In this document: positions 10,527 through 25,500 of the stretch, piece after piece | Layout: each line of letters starts with the position of its first letter | Numbering within the stretch: the first letter of the stretch is position 1 | DNA from: Volvox africanus | Lineage: Eukaryota > Chlorophyta > Chlorophyceae > Chlamydomonadales > Volvocaceae | Assembly: GCA_030268105.1 (NCBI GenBank) | Contig: BSDZ01000015.1 | Location: 744,001-808,000, forward strand | Reading direction: 5' to 3' | DNA: 64,000 bases | Notes under the pieces: generated by a model | What the model was told of the DNA's origin: nothing | Databases searched by the model: none | What the model saw: the letters and a program-made list of their open reading frames with translations, nothing else | Program-made: the position numbers and the translations under genes

Positions 10527-13500
10527 ATGTCAATGATTTCGTTGCTTGAGTTGCGGTCCAGCTGGGCCCAGTCTCTGGCGTCAATCAACCCCGTCGATGA
10601 GGAGAAAGTTGCACTTCTGCTGAGGCTCTGTGCGCAGCAACCTGTCTCGGATGAAAAGAATGTTTCTCTGGGTTCTTCTTCAGCTCGTAAGTTTATTTCC
10701 GTAGATGCAGTGCGTAGTTTTACGGTTGTAAGCTCGTCGTTATTGGGGTGGTCGTGAACACTCCGATTGTAATGCTCATGCAAGAAATAAAATATCCTTG
10801 GCAACAGGTAATGTTGCAACGAATATTTTACCTCTCGTCGGCTTCATCGACAAGTCGGGTGGCAAGGTGCGATAATCGTCCAACATATAGGGCTACAACT
10901 TTCAGTTTTTTGATCTAACGAATTATATCTCCCATGATTGTTTGATGTTCCGACCTCGCATACGGACATTTTTCCGCAACGTTGCGGGAGTGACTGTGCT
11001 TTATGGGCCGGATTCAGTACTTGCACAATTCTACGTGGGTCTGCATATACACCCAGAGGCTTGCAGCTGGGCTTACACAGTGACCGTACGATAACTGTAC
11101 GATTCCTCTTACCGCTATCTGTATTGCTTTTGCTCCTTCCGGTGTCCCCACGTAGCGGGTAGATGCCATCATGCCAGAGGTCATCCGGCAACTGCCGCTG
11201 CTCGCGACACGTTGGACGGAGCCCTGCGCGGATTCCAGTGCACTGGCGCATCTTTTTGAGGAGATGTTCACAATCCTGCACAGGCAAGCACGGATCGCCC
11301 GCCTCAGGCCCGTTCCGCCCCTCTGTTTAGTGGCACGTTTGATCCTCAACCAGATAGGTGGCATCTAGCCTCCTGATCCATTTGGCATCCGTATCTTAAT
11401 CAATCCATGGCTTGGCCCCACAGCTGGTGTGCTACAATGTCCGACCACACCCTCATGGACTCCCCATTCCTCTAATGGCGATTTTCCCATCTTGTTTCTT
11501 TCTTTCCAGGGTCCTATACAACAAAGATGTCCCCGTCAAATTGCGTAAGGCTCTGAGTGGCGTTGTGGGCGACCTTTTGGCCCAGCTTGTGAAGACGCTA
11601 CTGCACATGCCCACGGACGTGCCGGCGGGAGCGGCAGCAGCAGCAGCCGGTGGTGGGGCGCTGGTGCAGCCGACGGCGCCGGCGCAGCAGCAGCAGCAGC
11701 AGCCCGCTCCCCTACCAGGGACATCGCCAGCTCAGCTTATCATGCGAGCCCTGACACGCAGCCAGGCTTTCGCCGTGGGTGCAGGGGTGCCGCTGCTGCC
11801 GGCAGAAGCGAAGGTGCTGCTGTCGTGGATGGTGGAGAATGTGCTGCCTGCAGGCGGAAAGCCGGCGTCGTCTTCTGCAATGGCCCCCGCGCCTGGGACG
11901 CGGGCGGGTGTGGGGGCGGCAGTTGGGGGGGACGAGAAGTTGCTGCTGCTGATGGCGCAGCTGGTCCGAACGATGCTGATGGGGCAGCGCGACAGCACTG
12001 CGGGCGATGGTGCAACAGCGCTGGGAGGCGTTGGGAGTGCGAACCTGCAGGAGAATGAACGGCAGCTGCTAACGACCGTCCTGACCTGGTCCATGGGCCT
12101 TGTTCGTGGGGTGATGACGAAGCTGCTGCAGCCTGTCACAGGTCTGGAGGTGCTCAGCTCGACGCTACTGGCCGGCAAGCAGCTGCCGGCGGCCCCGGCC
12201 CAGCCGCAGACAGCAGGAGCGATCCGGGCGGCTGCCCGCTTGGCGGCAACGGCCATGCATGGGCTTCTGCTCAGGTCCGTTGGCACGGCTGCCGTGGGTG
12301 GGCCCTCTCCTGCGGGGGTCCTGACGCCGGCGGCGCGGACACAGCTGATGGACGTGATTTCGATGTTGCTGGACATGTCGGAATCGTGCGTGTCGTTGGC
12401 CATGGTCGTGGGGTCCAAAATGGCGGGAGCGGACAAGGTGAGCGATTAGAATTCACGTATTGAGAAGGTGCGAAACGGCAAGCATGATGCTCAATGCACC
12501 GCTTCTATGGGTAGCGATGATGGCCAGGTGTACGGGCTTTCCCTCGGCAACCGGCTCCAGTCTGTACCCCCTGGCCCATCGTGACTCTGTTATCAAACCT
12601 GCAACATTTTTTAGCAACTTCTGAAATCCCGTCGTTGTCTTATCACGCCGACCCAGGTACTCGATATGGCGGCCTACATCCTGGAAGACTGTTCCTCCCT
12701 CATCATCACAGGGGCACGGGAAGCAGCCACCTTCAGCACTGCCAGTGCAGCGCCGCTCACGAACGGCACCGCGGGGCCCAAATTGCACCCCTCGACGCCC
12801 GCTGCCGTCACTTCCCTTGACGTGGGCACCATTTTCTCACGTCTCAAGGCCATATTGCTCGCAGCAGCGGCGCTTGTGGACTACGAGTCAGGCACCGATG
12901 CCAAAGCCAACTGGCGAAACTACTGGTCCTGGGACGTTTCCCGTCCCCTTACAGCTTCCTATGTACGGGGCAGCCGCATGCCAGGTTGGGGCGCACAGCG
13001 TCTGTGCTGCAACGTCGCGGAGACGCTCGTGTGTGGCTTGGCAGCGAGCTATCACGCTGGGATGCCAACGTACGCTAGGGCTCTGCTGCTGCTACCGTTG
13101 AGCCTCCCGGATACGGGGCTGACAGCGGTTGGCGGAAACAATGCTGACGCTGGTGCTGGCGCTGGTGTCAGCGGACGTGACGCGAATGAGGCACTGGTGC
13201 TGAGCCTTGCCATGGGCCGTCTGTTTGTGTTGCTGCGCGGCGATGAGGAGCTGGCGTGTAGCATGGTGCCGTTGCTGACAGATGTGCTGGCGCAACCGGC
13301 GACGAGTCCGGCGGCGGTGTCCCTGCAGGCGTCGGTGGTGCAGGCCCTGGCAGGTGGGGCCACGGGAGGAAGCGATTTCCGGGATTGCAATACCCCATCA
13401 TTACTGCCAACAGTCCTAGCCCAACGTGTTGCATTTACGCAGCGCTCCCTGTCCTCCGGAATAGAGTAAATGGCGTTCTTCATGGACCGGACTGGGGTGG

Positions 13501-16500
13501 ACTGAGGACAGTTTTGAGGAACGTCCTGGGAGGCTCTGATAGGGATAAGAGGTGCTTACTGTCAGTGCCTTGCAGTCGGTTGTGGCTTTCGTGAAGTCGG
13601 AATGCGGAAGCGCTTGTGGTTGCTTTTCGGCTGTTGACTGCCACTGCTAAGGTTTCCGGCTCTGAAACCGGTTGGCTGAGCGCCTGAACTCTGTCTTCCC
13701 TCTCATGCGGATTTTGGGCGTACCCTGCCAAAGCTCCCATGCAGTCACCTGAGAAGTCATACACACTGCCCAAATACCCGCACTACCGATGTACCGGTGA
13801 ACTGCAGCGATTGCTGCCAATAGCGTGACCTCGGAGCGCGCCGTTACGTGGGCGTACAACCAAATCACTGACGTGCTGCTACGGCTGCTGCTGGAGGCTC
13901 GGCACCCTGGAGCCGCGGCGGCGGCTCTGGCGGCTACGGCGGAGGGCCCTGGCGCTGAGGCGCTCTCGAACGGACTGCTTAAGCTTGCCAAGGGTACGTG
14001 CATCTCCTTACACGCGTGTTTCTTTGGTGCTTACAGCTTGGCCCAGAATCGTGCATGCTAGCTAATCCTGTCTTACCATGGCTGCGTGCTGCGTATGGTT
14101 TAGCAGCCCACTCGCTGCCGCGCACACAGCCACGTGAGTTGATTGGTGATGTGGGTTTCCAGTAACCCGCTACTAAACGAGTTATTGAAAATGTTGTATT
14201 GAAAAGATTATAAAAAAACGATTCTAAGAGTCGTCAATATCTCGGTTACAAGAACCACGACACCGTTCCCGCCATCAGGTATACGCCACGCCCCCTCGGT
14301 GGCTCGTCGTGACCTGCGCAACCGGCTGCTGGTGCAGTTCAGCGAGCTGGGGCTGCGCGCAGGCAGCTTTAACCGCGACCACGATTCGGTGCGCGCGGAG
14401 ATGGGCCGGTTGCTGCCAGCGATCGCGGAGGCATGTGAGGGGCTGGAGAGCTCCGCCCTGTCTGCCAGTCGCTTCAGCATGGGCAGCCTGGCAGCCCAGC
14501 AGCAGCTCAACAACGGCAGCGCAGCTAAGGCCGACCTGCACATGATCAGGGTGAGTAGGGGAACCTGGGATGGGATTTTCACTGGCGAAATGCAAGGTCC
14601 GTGGTCCAGGTCCTTGGGTTTTCGCAATGGTGCGAACTTCTTGGCGATGTCCGATGGATACAGATCGTATGAGGATCTAGGGCTACGAAAGGACTCGTGG
14701 GTCTTTGTCGGCAGCACAGCAGCTCTTGGACGAAAACGCTCCTTTCATAATTCCTCATTTCTCCGTCAGTTCTCGATCCCTTTTCTTATGCCCCATCCAC
14801 GAGCTAATTAAGAATTTCGGTATTTAAGAAATCGGCGTAGTAGGGGTCGGTTAGGTCAATACAATGGGGAGCCTAACCAGCCGCCGCCACTGGATTCGCC
14901 CCTGTAGCTCCTGCGTAACCTTTGGCTGTACGTGGCGCTGTTCGGTCTAAGCAGCAGCAAGGGCGCCTCACCAGAACAGTTGGACGCCGCGGGCCGTATT
15001 GCCGCATGGACCCCCGTGCTGATGCTGGCGGAGGCGGGCGCCAGCGAGACTGACATGACAGAGCAGCTCAAGGTGGGCTCAAGACGTGTTTTCCTTGCAC
15101 AATCGAGCAGCCGAGGATACGAAAAACCCGTTGATCTATCTTGCGCTTTATTCTCGCTTTAATTGCCGTGATGTTGTGGGGCGTGCTAAAAACACATGAC
15201 AGATACGATACATACGGTACATGATACGGGTTGGGTTGGCTGAATTACACGGCCAATTGCGATTTAAGTTTGCGTTCATGTGGATGCACCGATGGCCGAC
15301 AATTCGTACTTGGCGTGTTCGTGTCGCAGGCAGAGCTGGGTGAGAGGTTGCGTCTGGCAGGCGATGCCTTGGCATCACCCGCACGATTGCGATCGTCGCT
15401 TCAATCACTGCTGGACGTGCCATTAGGCGGCGCGCCGCAGCCGCCCCCCGACGCCAACCTGCAGGCCTATCTGCTGGCGGTGGCCACAGCGGAGGTCTGC
15501 CGTGTAAAGTACGCACCGCTCAAGGCAGACGGTGAGGACGAGGTTCAACATTTTGTGTTGGAGCAGACGGAATCTGTCAGGGTTTAGTTCTGAAGGTATT
15601 CGAATCAACGTAAACATGTGGAAGGGAGGGGAGGAGAGCGGAGAGGATGGGAGAGGTGGGAGGGGTGGTTGCTGAAGCCTTGGTTATAGGAAGGGAGGAA
15701 AGGACGCGGCTCTTTGCAAGTATGGATACAACATACAAGATATGGAAACGTTTGATGTTTTAAATATCGGGGCCTCATTAAAGAGCCAACGTCATCCTTA
15801 ACTGGTCTCGTATATCCTTGCTGCGCACCCCGCCCCGTCCTCTCTTTCACAGCAACGGCGAGCCCCATCTCCGTGGCTCTAACCTACCTCCAAGCCGCGG
15901 ACCCTGTCTCCTCTGAAGCCGCCTGGTGAGCCGCCTGCCTTTCCCCACACATGGATGGACCCACCCAAACACACTTAATCATCCTTTCACACACACACAG
16001 ATACACAGATACACAGATACACACAGATACACAGACACACACAGATGCACAGACACACACAGACACACGCATATACACAGACACACAGATACACAGATAC
16101 ACAGATACACAGACACACACAGACACACAGATACACACAGATACACAGACACACACAGATACACACAGATACACAGACACACACAGATACACAGACACAC
16201 ACAGACACACGCATATACACAGATACACAGATACACAGACACACACAGACACACAGACACACAGATACACACATATACACACATATACACAGACACACAC
16301 AGATACACAGACACACACAGATACACACAGATACACACAGATACACAGACACACAGATACACAGACACACACAGATACACAGACACACAGACACACGCAT
16401 ATACACAGACACACAGACACACAGATACACAGACACACACAGATACACAGACACACACAGATACACAGACACACAGATACACAGACACACAGATACACAG

Positions 16501-19500
16501 ACACACAGATACACAGACACACACAGATACACAGACACACACAGATACACAGACACACACAGATACACACAGACACACACAGACACACAGATACACAGAC
16601 ACACACAGATACACACAGATACACAGACACACACAGATACACAGATACACAGACACACACAGATACACACAGATACACACAGACACACAGACACACACAG
16701 ATACACACAGATACACACATATACACAGACACACACAGATACACAGATACACACAGATACACAGACACACACAGATACACAGATACACAGACACACACAG
16801 ATACACAGACACACAGACACACGCATATACACAGACACACAGACACACAGACACACACAGATACACAGACACACACAGATACACACAGATACACACAGAT
16901 ACACAGACACACACAGATACACACAGATACACAGACACACACAGATACACAGATACACACAGATACACAGACACACACAGATACACACAGATACACAGAT
17001 ACACAGACACACAGACACACGCATATACACAGACACACAGGTACACAGACACACAGACACACACAGACACACAGATACACAGACACACACAGATACACAG
17101 ACACACACAGATACACAGACACACAGATACACAGACACAGATACACAGACACACACAGATACACAGACACACACAGATACACACAGACACACACAGACAC
17201 ACACAGACACACAGATACACAGACACACACAGATACACACAGATACACAGACACACACAGATACACAGATACACACAGATACACAGACACACACAGATAC
17301 ACAGACACACACAGATACACAGATACACACAGATACACAGACACACACAGATACACACAGATACACACATATACACAGACACACACAGATACACAGATAC
17401 ACACAGATACACAGACACACACAGATACACACAGATACACAGACACACAGATACACACACACAGACACACACAGACACACAGATACACACACACACACAG
17501 ATACACAGATACACAGACACACAATATCGGGTCCGTTGTCTTCCTAACCCATCAGCCTAGCACCAGCCCATCCCGCAGCACCGATAACAACACACATCCA
17601 GGTCTATTGCGTGTCTTGGGACATATCATATCTCCCTTACCCTCTGTGACGAGTCTGTCGTACGCGCGTCCGTGTACGCTCCATTAACTCTTCGCGGTTC
17701 AAGTCATAATCGAGACTCCCGGAGTCGGTGAAAACCTATGTCATGGAATCTTTCCTTTTCTATTCTGGCAAGCTGCTGGGCTGACTCCTGACTGCACTGC
17801 ACAGGTATGCCAAAATCGCCAAGAAAGCCTTTGAAGTATACCTAGGACGCCTACGAGAAGAGACCTCCCGACCATCGTCCAGCACCGCTACCACCGCATC
17901 ACCCACCGATGACGGTATTGCAGCCGGTGTTGCTGCCGAAGAGGACCACCGTCGGGCATCTAGCTATCCCAGCGGCCGCAACCCCAGCTATGCTGGCCTC
18001 TCCTTCATCGCACGGAATCGTGATGCCAACGGCGTACCGAATTCTGTTGTGGCTGACCTCGCGTGGCCCGGAGAAGCTACTAATAACACTGGTGGCGCGG
18101 CCTCTGCAGCACCGGTCGTCGTCCGTGACATAGATGGCGGTGATGATGCAGCCAATGGACGCGCAGCCAGTGAACGCGCATCGGGCCTCGCGCGGGTTTC
18201 GGAGCGGTGTCTGGAGATATTGGCGGTATCGCTTATCAGGCACCTGGGGTCGGCGGGTGGTCACGAGGAGGGTGTGGCGCCGCAGGTGGCCACGGTTTCG
18301 GGGCTGCTGCTCCGAGACCTGTTGGACACCTATCAGCCAGTGTACTGGAGCTACGCATGCATGGAGGCGCTGCTTAGTTGAGAGAGGGGGACCAGCGCGG
18401 TTTTAGGGATGAGGGCGACCAGGGAGGGGTGGCAAGCGGGAGAGAAGGGATTTGGCGTAGGGAGGGTATAGGAAGGGCGATTACGAAGTTGGAACATCCA
18501 CACGGCTCGTGAGTCGCGGGGAATCACGCTGGGTTGGGGTTTGGTGAGGTGGGACGAGGAGTTTGGAGTTTGGATTTTCCTGCACGTCGTAAAGTAACGA
18601 GCTAAGCCATTATTCGTCAGCCTTTAGTACTGCTGTAACTTTCGGGTTTGCCGGGATATCTTTTCGCTTTATATTCTGCTCAGGCAAAACCAATCTAACT
18701 AACCCTCCCCCTCAGGCGAGTTGGACTCGGAGGAGAGTTTGGACCACCCGCTGAGCGAGGTCCATGGCGCCAACAACCTGAGCGCACAGGCGGCGCAAGG
18801 CACAGCTTCCATGGTGTTGGCGCCGGGCATGGGGGGGACTGTGTGGCGTTGGCTACATACCTGGGTGCTGGAGGCAGCGAGGATTGCACCAGCGCGCACG
18901 GAGGCGCTGCTAAGACTCTTCCTGGACGAGGTGCTACATTTTGCGTGGAGCATTCGGAGATTCATATAATGACGATGTATTGGATCGGAACGTGGCTTAG
19001 CCTTGGGGTTTGGTTTTATGAATCAGGAAGATCAAGGCCGGGGGTGGGTATAAAGGTTAGGCGGGCCATCTGGAGTGATCTTGAAGTAATTGATAGAAGG
19101 AGCCGCATGAACGGGGGCTGCGGAGAGGAGCCCGTGGACTGGGAAGGGATTGTTATTATTGTTATTATTATTATATTTATATTTAGTATTAGTATTAGTG
19201 TTCCTGTCGCGCAATTTCCTGCTGCACAGACGAGCATCAGCAGCCATGCGTTGGAAGGCGACGCCGCTGAGGGCGCCGTGGGCGCACTGGACGGGCTTGC
19301 CCCGCCGCTGTCGCTGTCATCGTCCGCCAATAGCCGCGCCCGGGCTGCCGCACTGCGCCGCGACAACGACCTGATGGTGGTCACTGCAGAGGCGCGGCGC
19401 CAGGCTCCCGTGGGTGCCGGCGCCGGCGGGGCAGGCAGCGGCACGGATGCCCTGCGCAAGAAGCTCTTCTTCTCTGGTGCGTACACAGGCCGATATCGCA

Positions 19501-22500
19501 ACTGTGCCGGGCACTGCTCTTGTTACTGGTAACAAACCCCCCGGTGTGCCTTTTCCTCATTCAGTGGATGTGATACGAGAAGATGATACGCGTCGATTAT
19601 GATCCCAGATGAGACGGCTAGAGAGCCCCCTTCTCCGCAGGCGTCATTGCGGGCGTGCAGCACATCACCGGTGGCCACGCCGCAGGGCCCGGCGCCGTGG
19701 CGGAGCTCACACTGTCGGGCCTGGAGGAGGGCCTGGCGGCTGCACGCCACAATTTCCCGCTGCTGCGACAGCGCTACCTTGGCGCGGCGGCCTTCCTGGC
19801 ACGCCGGGCGGCGGAGGATGGGGAGGAGGAGTCTTTGGCGGGCAGTGTGGTCCACTCGGTGTGCTACCGGGTACTCCAGCAGCTCTGCATGGCGCCACTT
19901 CGACGGTAAGGGCAACCCTAAGTGGTTTCCTACCAGCTTGTCCTACCTGAGGAGAAAATGAAATTATGGCCTATGAACTTTGTTTTTGCTGCCCCTGTCC
20001 GTTTCCTCGCACAGGTTCAGGCCTGAGATGATGTATCTTGCAACTTTTGCCTGGACCTGGATCAGCACGGCCGGGCCAAGCTGGCTTGTGCCGCTGGTCA
20101 GTCGCGCCGCAGCCGCGTGGAGTGCCACAGTCGATCGCGGCATGGGTCTGTTCGATGGTGCATGGGGCAAAAAGGTCATCGCTCATAACCACGCCGCTTC
20201 CTCTGTGGCAGCGGCGGAGGACGTCCACATTGCTGACGATGATGGCGCCGCTGAATGGGAGCTACTGAAAGGGCTGTCTTGCCACCACCAGTGGATCGCA
20301 TTCCTGTATGAAATGTGGGCTTCTGCAGGTGACCGGACGGACGCGGAGCGCCGCGCGTTGACGTCTGTTTACGACAGGTTACTGCACCACTCATTGCTGG
20401 CGCCGGAGGAGCGGCTGTGCAGTCACCCTGCCGCCGTGGCGCCGCTGTTCCGGCTGCTACAGCTGACGCTGTCGTATCTTGAGCGCGCTAGCAGGTCGCG
20501 GCCCTGGGGCCCGCCACAGGCGTTGCTGTTTGACCGGGTCCTGCGCGCGGGCCTGATTTGGTTCTCTCACCCCGTAGCCTTCACGGCTCGTATATCTCAA
20601 GGCGAGGCAGAGGAGCAACACAGAGCAGTGGCGGATTTCGTTACGATATTGGAGCCCATGCTCAAGAACCCGCCGCCTGCGGCGCCGGTGGCAGGGCCAG
20701 TGTACTCGGCTAAAAGACACGGCCGGTGTGCTATGGACCCTGGTGCGTCATCATGAAGGGCTGGGCTGGGCTGGGGTGGGCTGGGGTGGGCTGGGCTGGG
20801 CTGGGCTGGGCTGGGCTGGGCGTCAGTACGCTCTAAAGAGTGGTGTCGGTCCGGTCGATGGGTGGAGAGCGCGTGGGGTCGTTTGAGCATAGTGTTGTGT
20901 TAGGGAAATAATGCGCGTTTTCAAGCCTGCTGAGCTGGCAATCTTCTTCCTGGTTCCCCTGGTCTCCTGCTTGATTGTGCCTCATTTGAATTGAGCATCC
21001 GCGGAGCTATGGCCCAAGTGCATGAAGCCGTCCGTGCCACCGTCGCGTTCCCCCTTCCTCGTCCTCCTCCATACCCTTATACCGTCCTTCATGATAGCTG
21101 CCTGGAATCCTGAGCGTACATGCATCAGTATCAGCCCGTAGCCCGCCTCACCTTACCACTTGCGTGCACCGCTGGTGTCGCGACGTTCACTCCGTGCCAT
21201 CCGTGCTTGTTAACCGTATACTCGCTGGCCATCTTCCCGCGGAGGCGGGAACAGCGGCTTCTCGATGAAGTAATGAGTGCGTGAAACCTATATATAGGGC
21301 ACTGTCAGCACCACTACCACTACCACTACCACCGCCATCGCCGCAGCCACCAACTTCGTGGCTGACCTGGGCCCGCCTACCTCCCACTTTCCGCCGGCGC
21401 TCTCTTACCCTCAGCTGCATGGTCATCCCGTCCCTCGGTCAGCGAGGCAGTATGGGGCCCGGCCGCCAAGGGACTGCGCATGAGTGACGCCGCGGCGCTT
21501 CTGCTGCTGCTGTGTCGTGCGGAGATTGCCCGTCTTCGCGAGTGGTCGCGACCCAGAATGGGTCCCACTGTTGCACCGGGAGCACCGCCACTTACGGCGG
21601 CACATGTCCAGACTGCGTGGAAGGTGCGGTAGGAAACAGAGACCGGTAGAGATGTTTATTTATGTTCCTAGTTACAAGTCAGGAAAGGGGTTGCTCACAA
21701 GTCAACCTTCGGCGCGCCCTGTCCAGGCAAGGTCGAGTCCCTCTGGCCGACTCCATTACCCGCTTCTCCTAAATGGAGCTCTGTGGGCCTCAAACGCGTG
21801 CGGAGAATTGACCTCGGGTTTTAGGACACGTAATATTGTGCGGGAATGAAAGAGTATCCATTTATATACATCACTTATACACGAATACACATACGGCATA
21901 CGGCATACCTCCTGCCTGTCGTGTTGGGCGGGTCCCGTACACAGGTCTCACCACAGCTGGCAGTCGCCATCCTGCAGCGCTTCCCCACCCCGCTTAATGG
22001 CGGTGCCAGTGAGGCACAGCGTGCGCTGACCGAGCTGGTGCTTGCCGCCGCCGCCGACCCACGGGTCCAAGCGCTGCCGGACGCGGCTATGGTGCTTGCC
22101 ACCGATGAAGCCGCGCGGGCGCGCAAACCGCAGCTGGCAGCGCTGGCTACATGGGCACCAGCCAGTGCTGTACAGGGGCTGCAGCTCATGTGCGGTCCAG
22201 CGCAGCACCATAAGGGTATCAAGGCCTATGCATTGCGTTGTCTTCGCGCCGCTTCGCCCGCCAAGGTTGTTTTCTTCCTGCCTCAGTTGGTTCAGGTGCG
22301 TTGGCTCAGGATTGAGATATATACGACATGGACGAACTACAAACTGTAGTAGGTGCGTATGTAACGTATATAGCGTGTATAGAGGGGGTGATACCTACCT
22401 TCCATGATGGCTAGTGATGCAATGAACCGCAAGTATCCGCAGCCGATCTTCCCATCACGGAGTGCGAGGGTTCCTCGGCGTTTACACCGCCCCGCCGCGG

Positions 22501-25500
22501 TTCCCTTTTCAGCTGATACGGTTATGGCACCGCCTTCCAGGCTCTGCGCAGTGACGGAGACGTTGATAATGCACGTAGCTGGGGCGGAGGTGGGCACAAG
22601 GGCAAAGGAGCTGACGAGGACACTCAGGACGGCGCCACGGGGCAGTACCTGCTGGCCACCGCCGCGCGGGATGACAAGTTCGCGCATCAGCTCATGTGGG
22701 CTTTGGCCACGGAGGAGAAGCCGCCGCCGGAAGAATTCACCCCGGAGATTAAGCGGTGGGTTTACGGATTAACCGAACGGAACGGAATGGGCGCTGGTTA
22801 TCAAGCAGTAAGTTGCGAGGTCCTGAGATGGGAAGTACTTATTATGAATGAGATTCCCCCTGCTCACGGTGATGGAAAGCGTAGTACATACAGATCCCTC
22901 CAGACCTCTCTGCCGTCCCCACCTTTCCTGGAAACTGCTTTTGAGTTTCGCTCCATGTACGGTCGAATTCATATTTAGTAATATATTTTAATATATTCTT
23001 GCCATTCGTACTTGTGTTTCATTATTACTGTTAGTGATTCATTCGCCCCACTCCTACTTTGGCACTCCTCCCTTCCCTGGCGCCGCAGGTCCGGCTGGGA
23101 GCCCCCAAAAGACACGGGCCTTTGGGACCCCGCAGAGAAGCTGAAAAGGAAGGTCCTAGCCCAGATGACGCCGGAGCAAAGGGCATATTGGGAGGCGGAG
23201 GATGGCTACTTTAACAAGGTTACCAGCATTTCAGGTGAGGAGCGGTGCGAGCCAGCGGAGCGGCGTTCCGGATACAAAAAAAATGGAATGCAGCAAGGGG
23301 CAGCACTAGCAGCGAAACGCGAACAAGTTCTGGCCCCGTGTGTGCTTTCATTTCTTTGCTTCACAAATACTTCATTTAACAGGTGAATGATGTCGCACTT
23401 AACTTGTCGGCTGGTTGGACCGGCAACGGCAATCTTCGGTCCCCTCTTCTGGTATCTACTGGCTGGCTCGTCTGCTCTCCCAGCACGCTGTACAGCACAG
23501 CAGCTTCGGCCCCCTCGCCTCCGTTTAATTTAGCCTAATACGAATATTCGTTCTCCAATTCCTTTTTTGCTTTTTGGTATATTCTTTTCCAGACCCCTCC
23601 CAGGCCCAAGGTTCGACCGGATTTGCACCTCATGCACGTCTCACACCCTAACCCGATGTAGGGCCCGGGTCCGGCGGAACCTATATATAATACTATCCTG
23701 TCCTGTTCGTGGGCAAGATCAAACTGGTCAACTGTTCAAAAATCGCGTGCTTTTTTAAGTTGGATTCATCTGGATCCATCTGATCATCTTGCTGGTATCG
23801 CAGGCATTTTGAAAAAGCTGGAGCCTGACGCTCGGCGTGCGAAGATCAAGCGCGAGCTGGAGGCGTTTGGGCCAACACGTGCTGACCTGTACGTGCCAAC
23901 AAACCCAGACTGCGACGTGCTTGGGCATATTCCGGAGAGCGGGGCGCCCATGCAGAGCGCAGCCAAGGTGGGCGGCTTATTGCGTGAGCGTCTGAATCGA
24001 CGCATATCTGCTGCGGTTTCGGAGGTGTATGTAACACCTTACAAGTTTAAATGAGTGAAGAAATTGGAAAGGGGCCCATCGTGTACTTTTATTTATTCTA
24101 TTTAGTTGCTATGGTATACGAGGGCTGGGCCAAATGTGCACGCCGTCTTAACAAATCGGTCTTTGCCCCCTCTTTTACTTTCACCACCCTCAGGTGCCCA
24201 TCCTTGTCAAGTTCAAAGTGGCTCATAATCAGCCGCCGCCGCTGCCGCCCCTGAACCGGGAGGTGGCGTGCATCTTCAAAGTCGGTGACGACTGCCGGCA
24301 GGACGTGCTTGCGCTACAGGTGCGAGGTGGGAGGGAGGTGGGAGGTAATAGAGGAGGGGACCTTGGAGAACCGGAGGCTACCTACTACTACGTGTCTACA
24401 CTCTACATAGTTGTATAGCAGCTTATTGTTGGGGCCTTTGCGGCAACAAGTAGTTTATATGTGGTCTTTACGGCACACGTCGGTAATACGGCTATAATTC
24501 TATTTACCTGTCGCTGTATAATTCCCCTTACCCTTTGCTACGACCGCTGTCTCTATCGCCGCTGCCTCTATCATGGCTTCCGTTGCCGCCGCTCTCAGGC
24601 CATCACCATCCTGCGAGACGCCTTCCAGAAAGCCGGCCTGGAATTGTACTTGCGACCGTATGGCTGCATCCCTACGGGGTACGGCAGGGGCATTATTGAG
24701 GTGGTACCCAAGACCCAATCCCGGTGAGTCACTTCATCTTGGGCTTGGTCTGGCCGCGGAGGAGGACCAGACCGACAGTCAGCTCGCCAGGCCCCGGGGC
24801 CCAGAAGGGCGGTAGCTTGTGTTCCGGCCACCTGTGGCGTTGCCTCATGAGGTTCCGAGCGCCGGAAGAAGGCACAACACGTGTTACCGTCTATGTGACA
24901 TGATGCCCTGTTTGCTGCGTCAAATGCTCACAAAACCCGCTCATGGCTAACCCAAGGTTCGCGAGAGGTTCCTTCCGATCGCACCAAGATGCCACGTCGT
25001 GGCCTCAGTTACTACTAGAGCGCACTTCTGTCACCGCTATCGCTGCTGGCACGTGGTAACAGGTGCATGGTTATTAGAGGTGTTGCCGCCGGCTCTGCAA
25101 CCCTTTTCCATGCTCTCCATCAAGGATGAGTGATGGATGCATCACGGCCGCCACGACCGCTGTGTCGCTGAACAACGCCCCATGTCGATGTGCCTCTATA
25201 TCACCTGTATCACCCCCTCCCCCGTGTCGCTGTGCCATTGTGCATGACCTCACCAATGCAGTGCCGCGATGGGGGAGTTGGCGGAGCGCGGTCTGTACGA
25301 GATCTTTGTATCTCAGTTCGGGCCGCCCAATGGCGACCGTTTCAAGGCGGCGCAGCGCAACTTTATCACAAGCGAGGCCGGCTACGCTGTGGCCTCCTAT
25401 CTACTGCAGGTAGACGCCGTATGCAGAGTGCTACATCACAGTGTTGTGCTGTGAAATGCTGTGCAGGGCTGTGCTTTGTTTGTACAGTGTTGTGCAGATT

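Noticed and set aside
10238..10819. 193-codon minus-strand ORF
   Set aside because: It overlaps PI4KA exons 1 and 2, has no family match, and is explained as a shadow.
10868..11155. Open frame reading IRTFFRNVAGVTVLYGPD between PI4KA exons 2 and 3
   Set aside because: It could be spliced in phase 0, but family alignment runs straight from exon 2 to RVDAIMPEVIRQLP, so it is taken as intron.
15884..17687. ORFs of 500 to 578 codons on both strands encoding YLCVSV or THRYTD repeats
   Set aside because: They arise because the intronic satellite lacks stop codons. The same DNA is open in most frames and lies inside a well-supported PI4KA intron.
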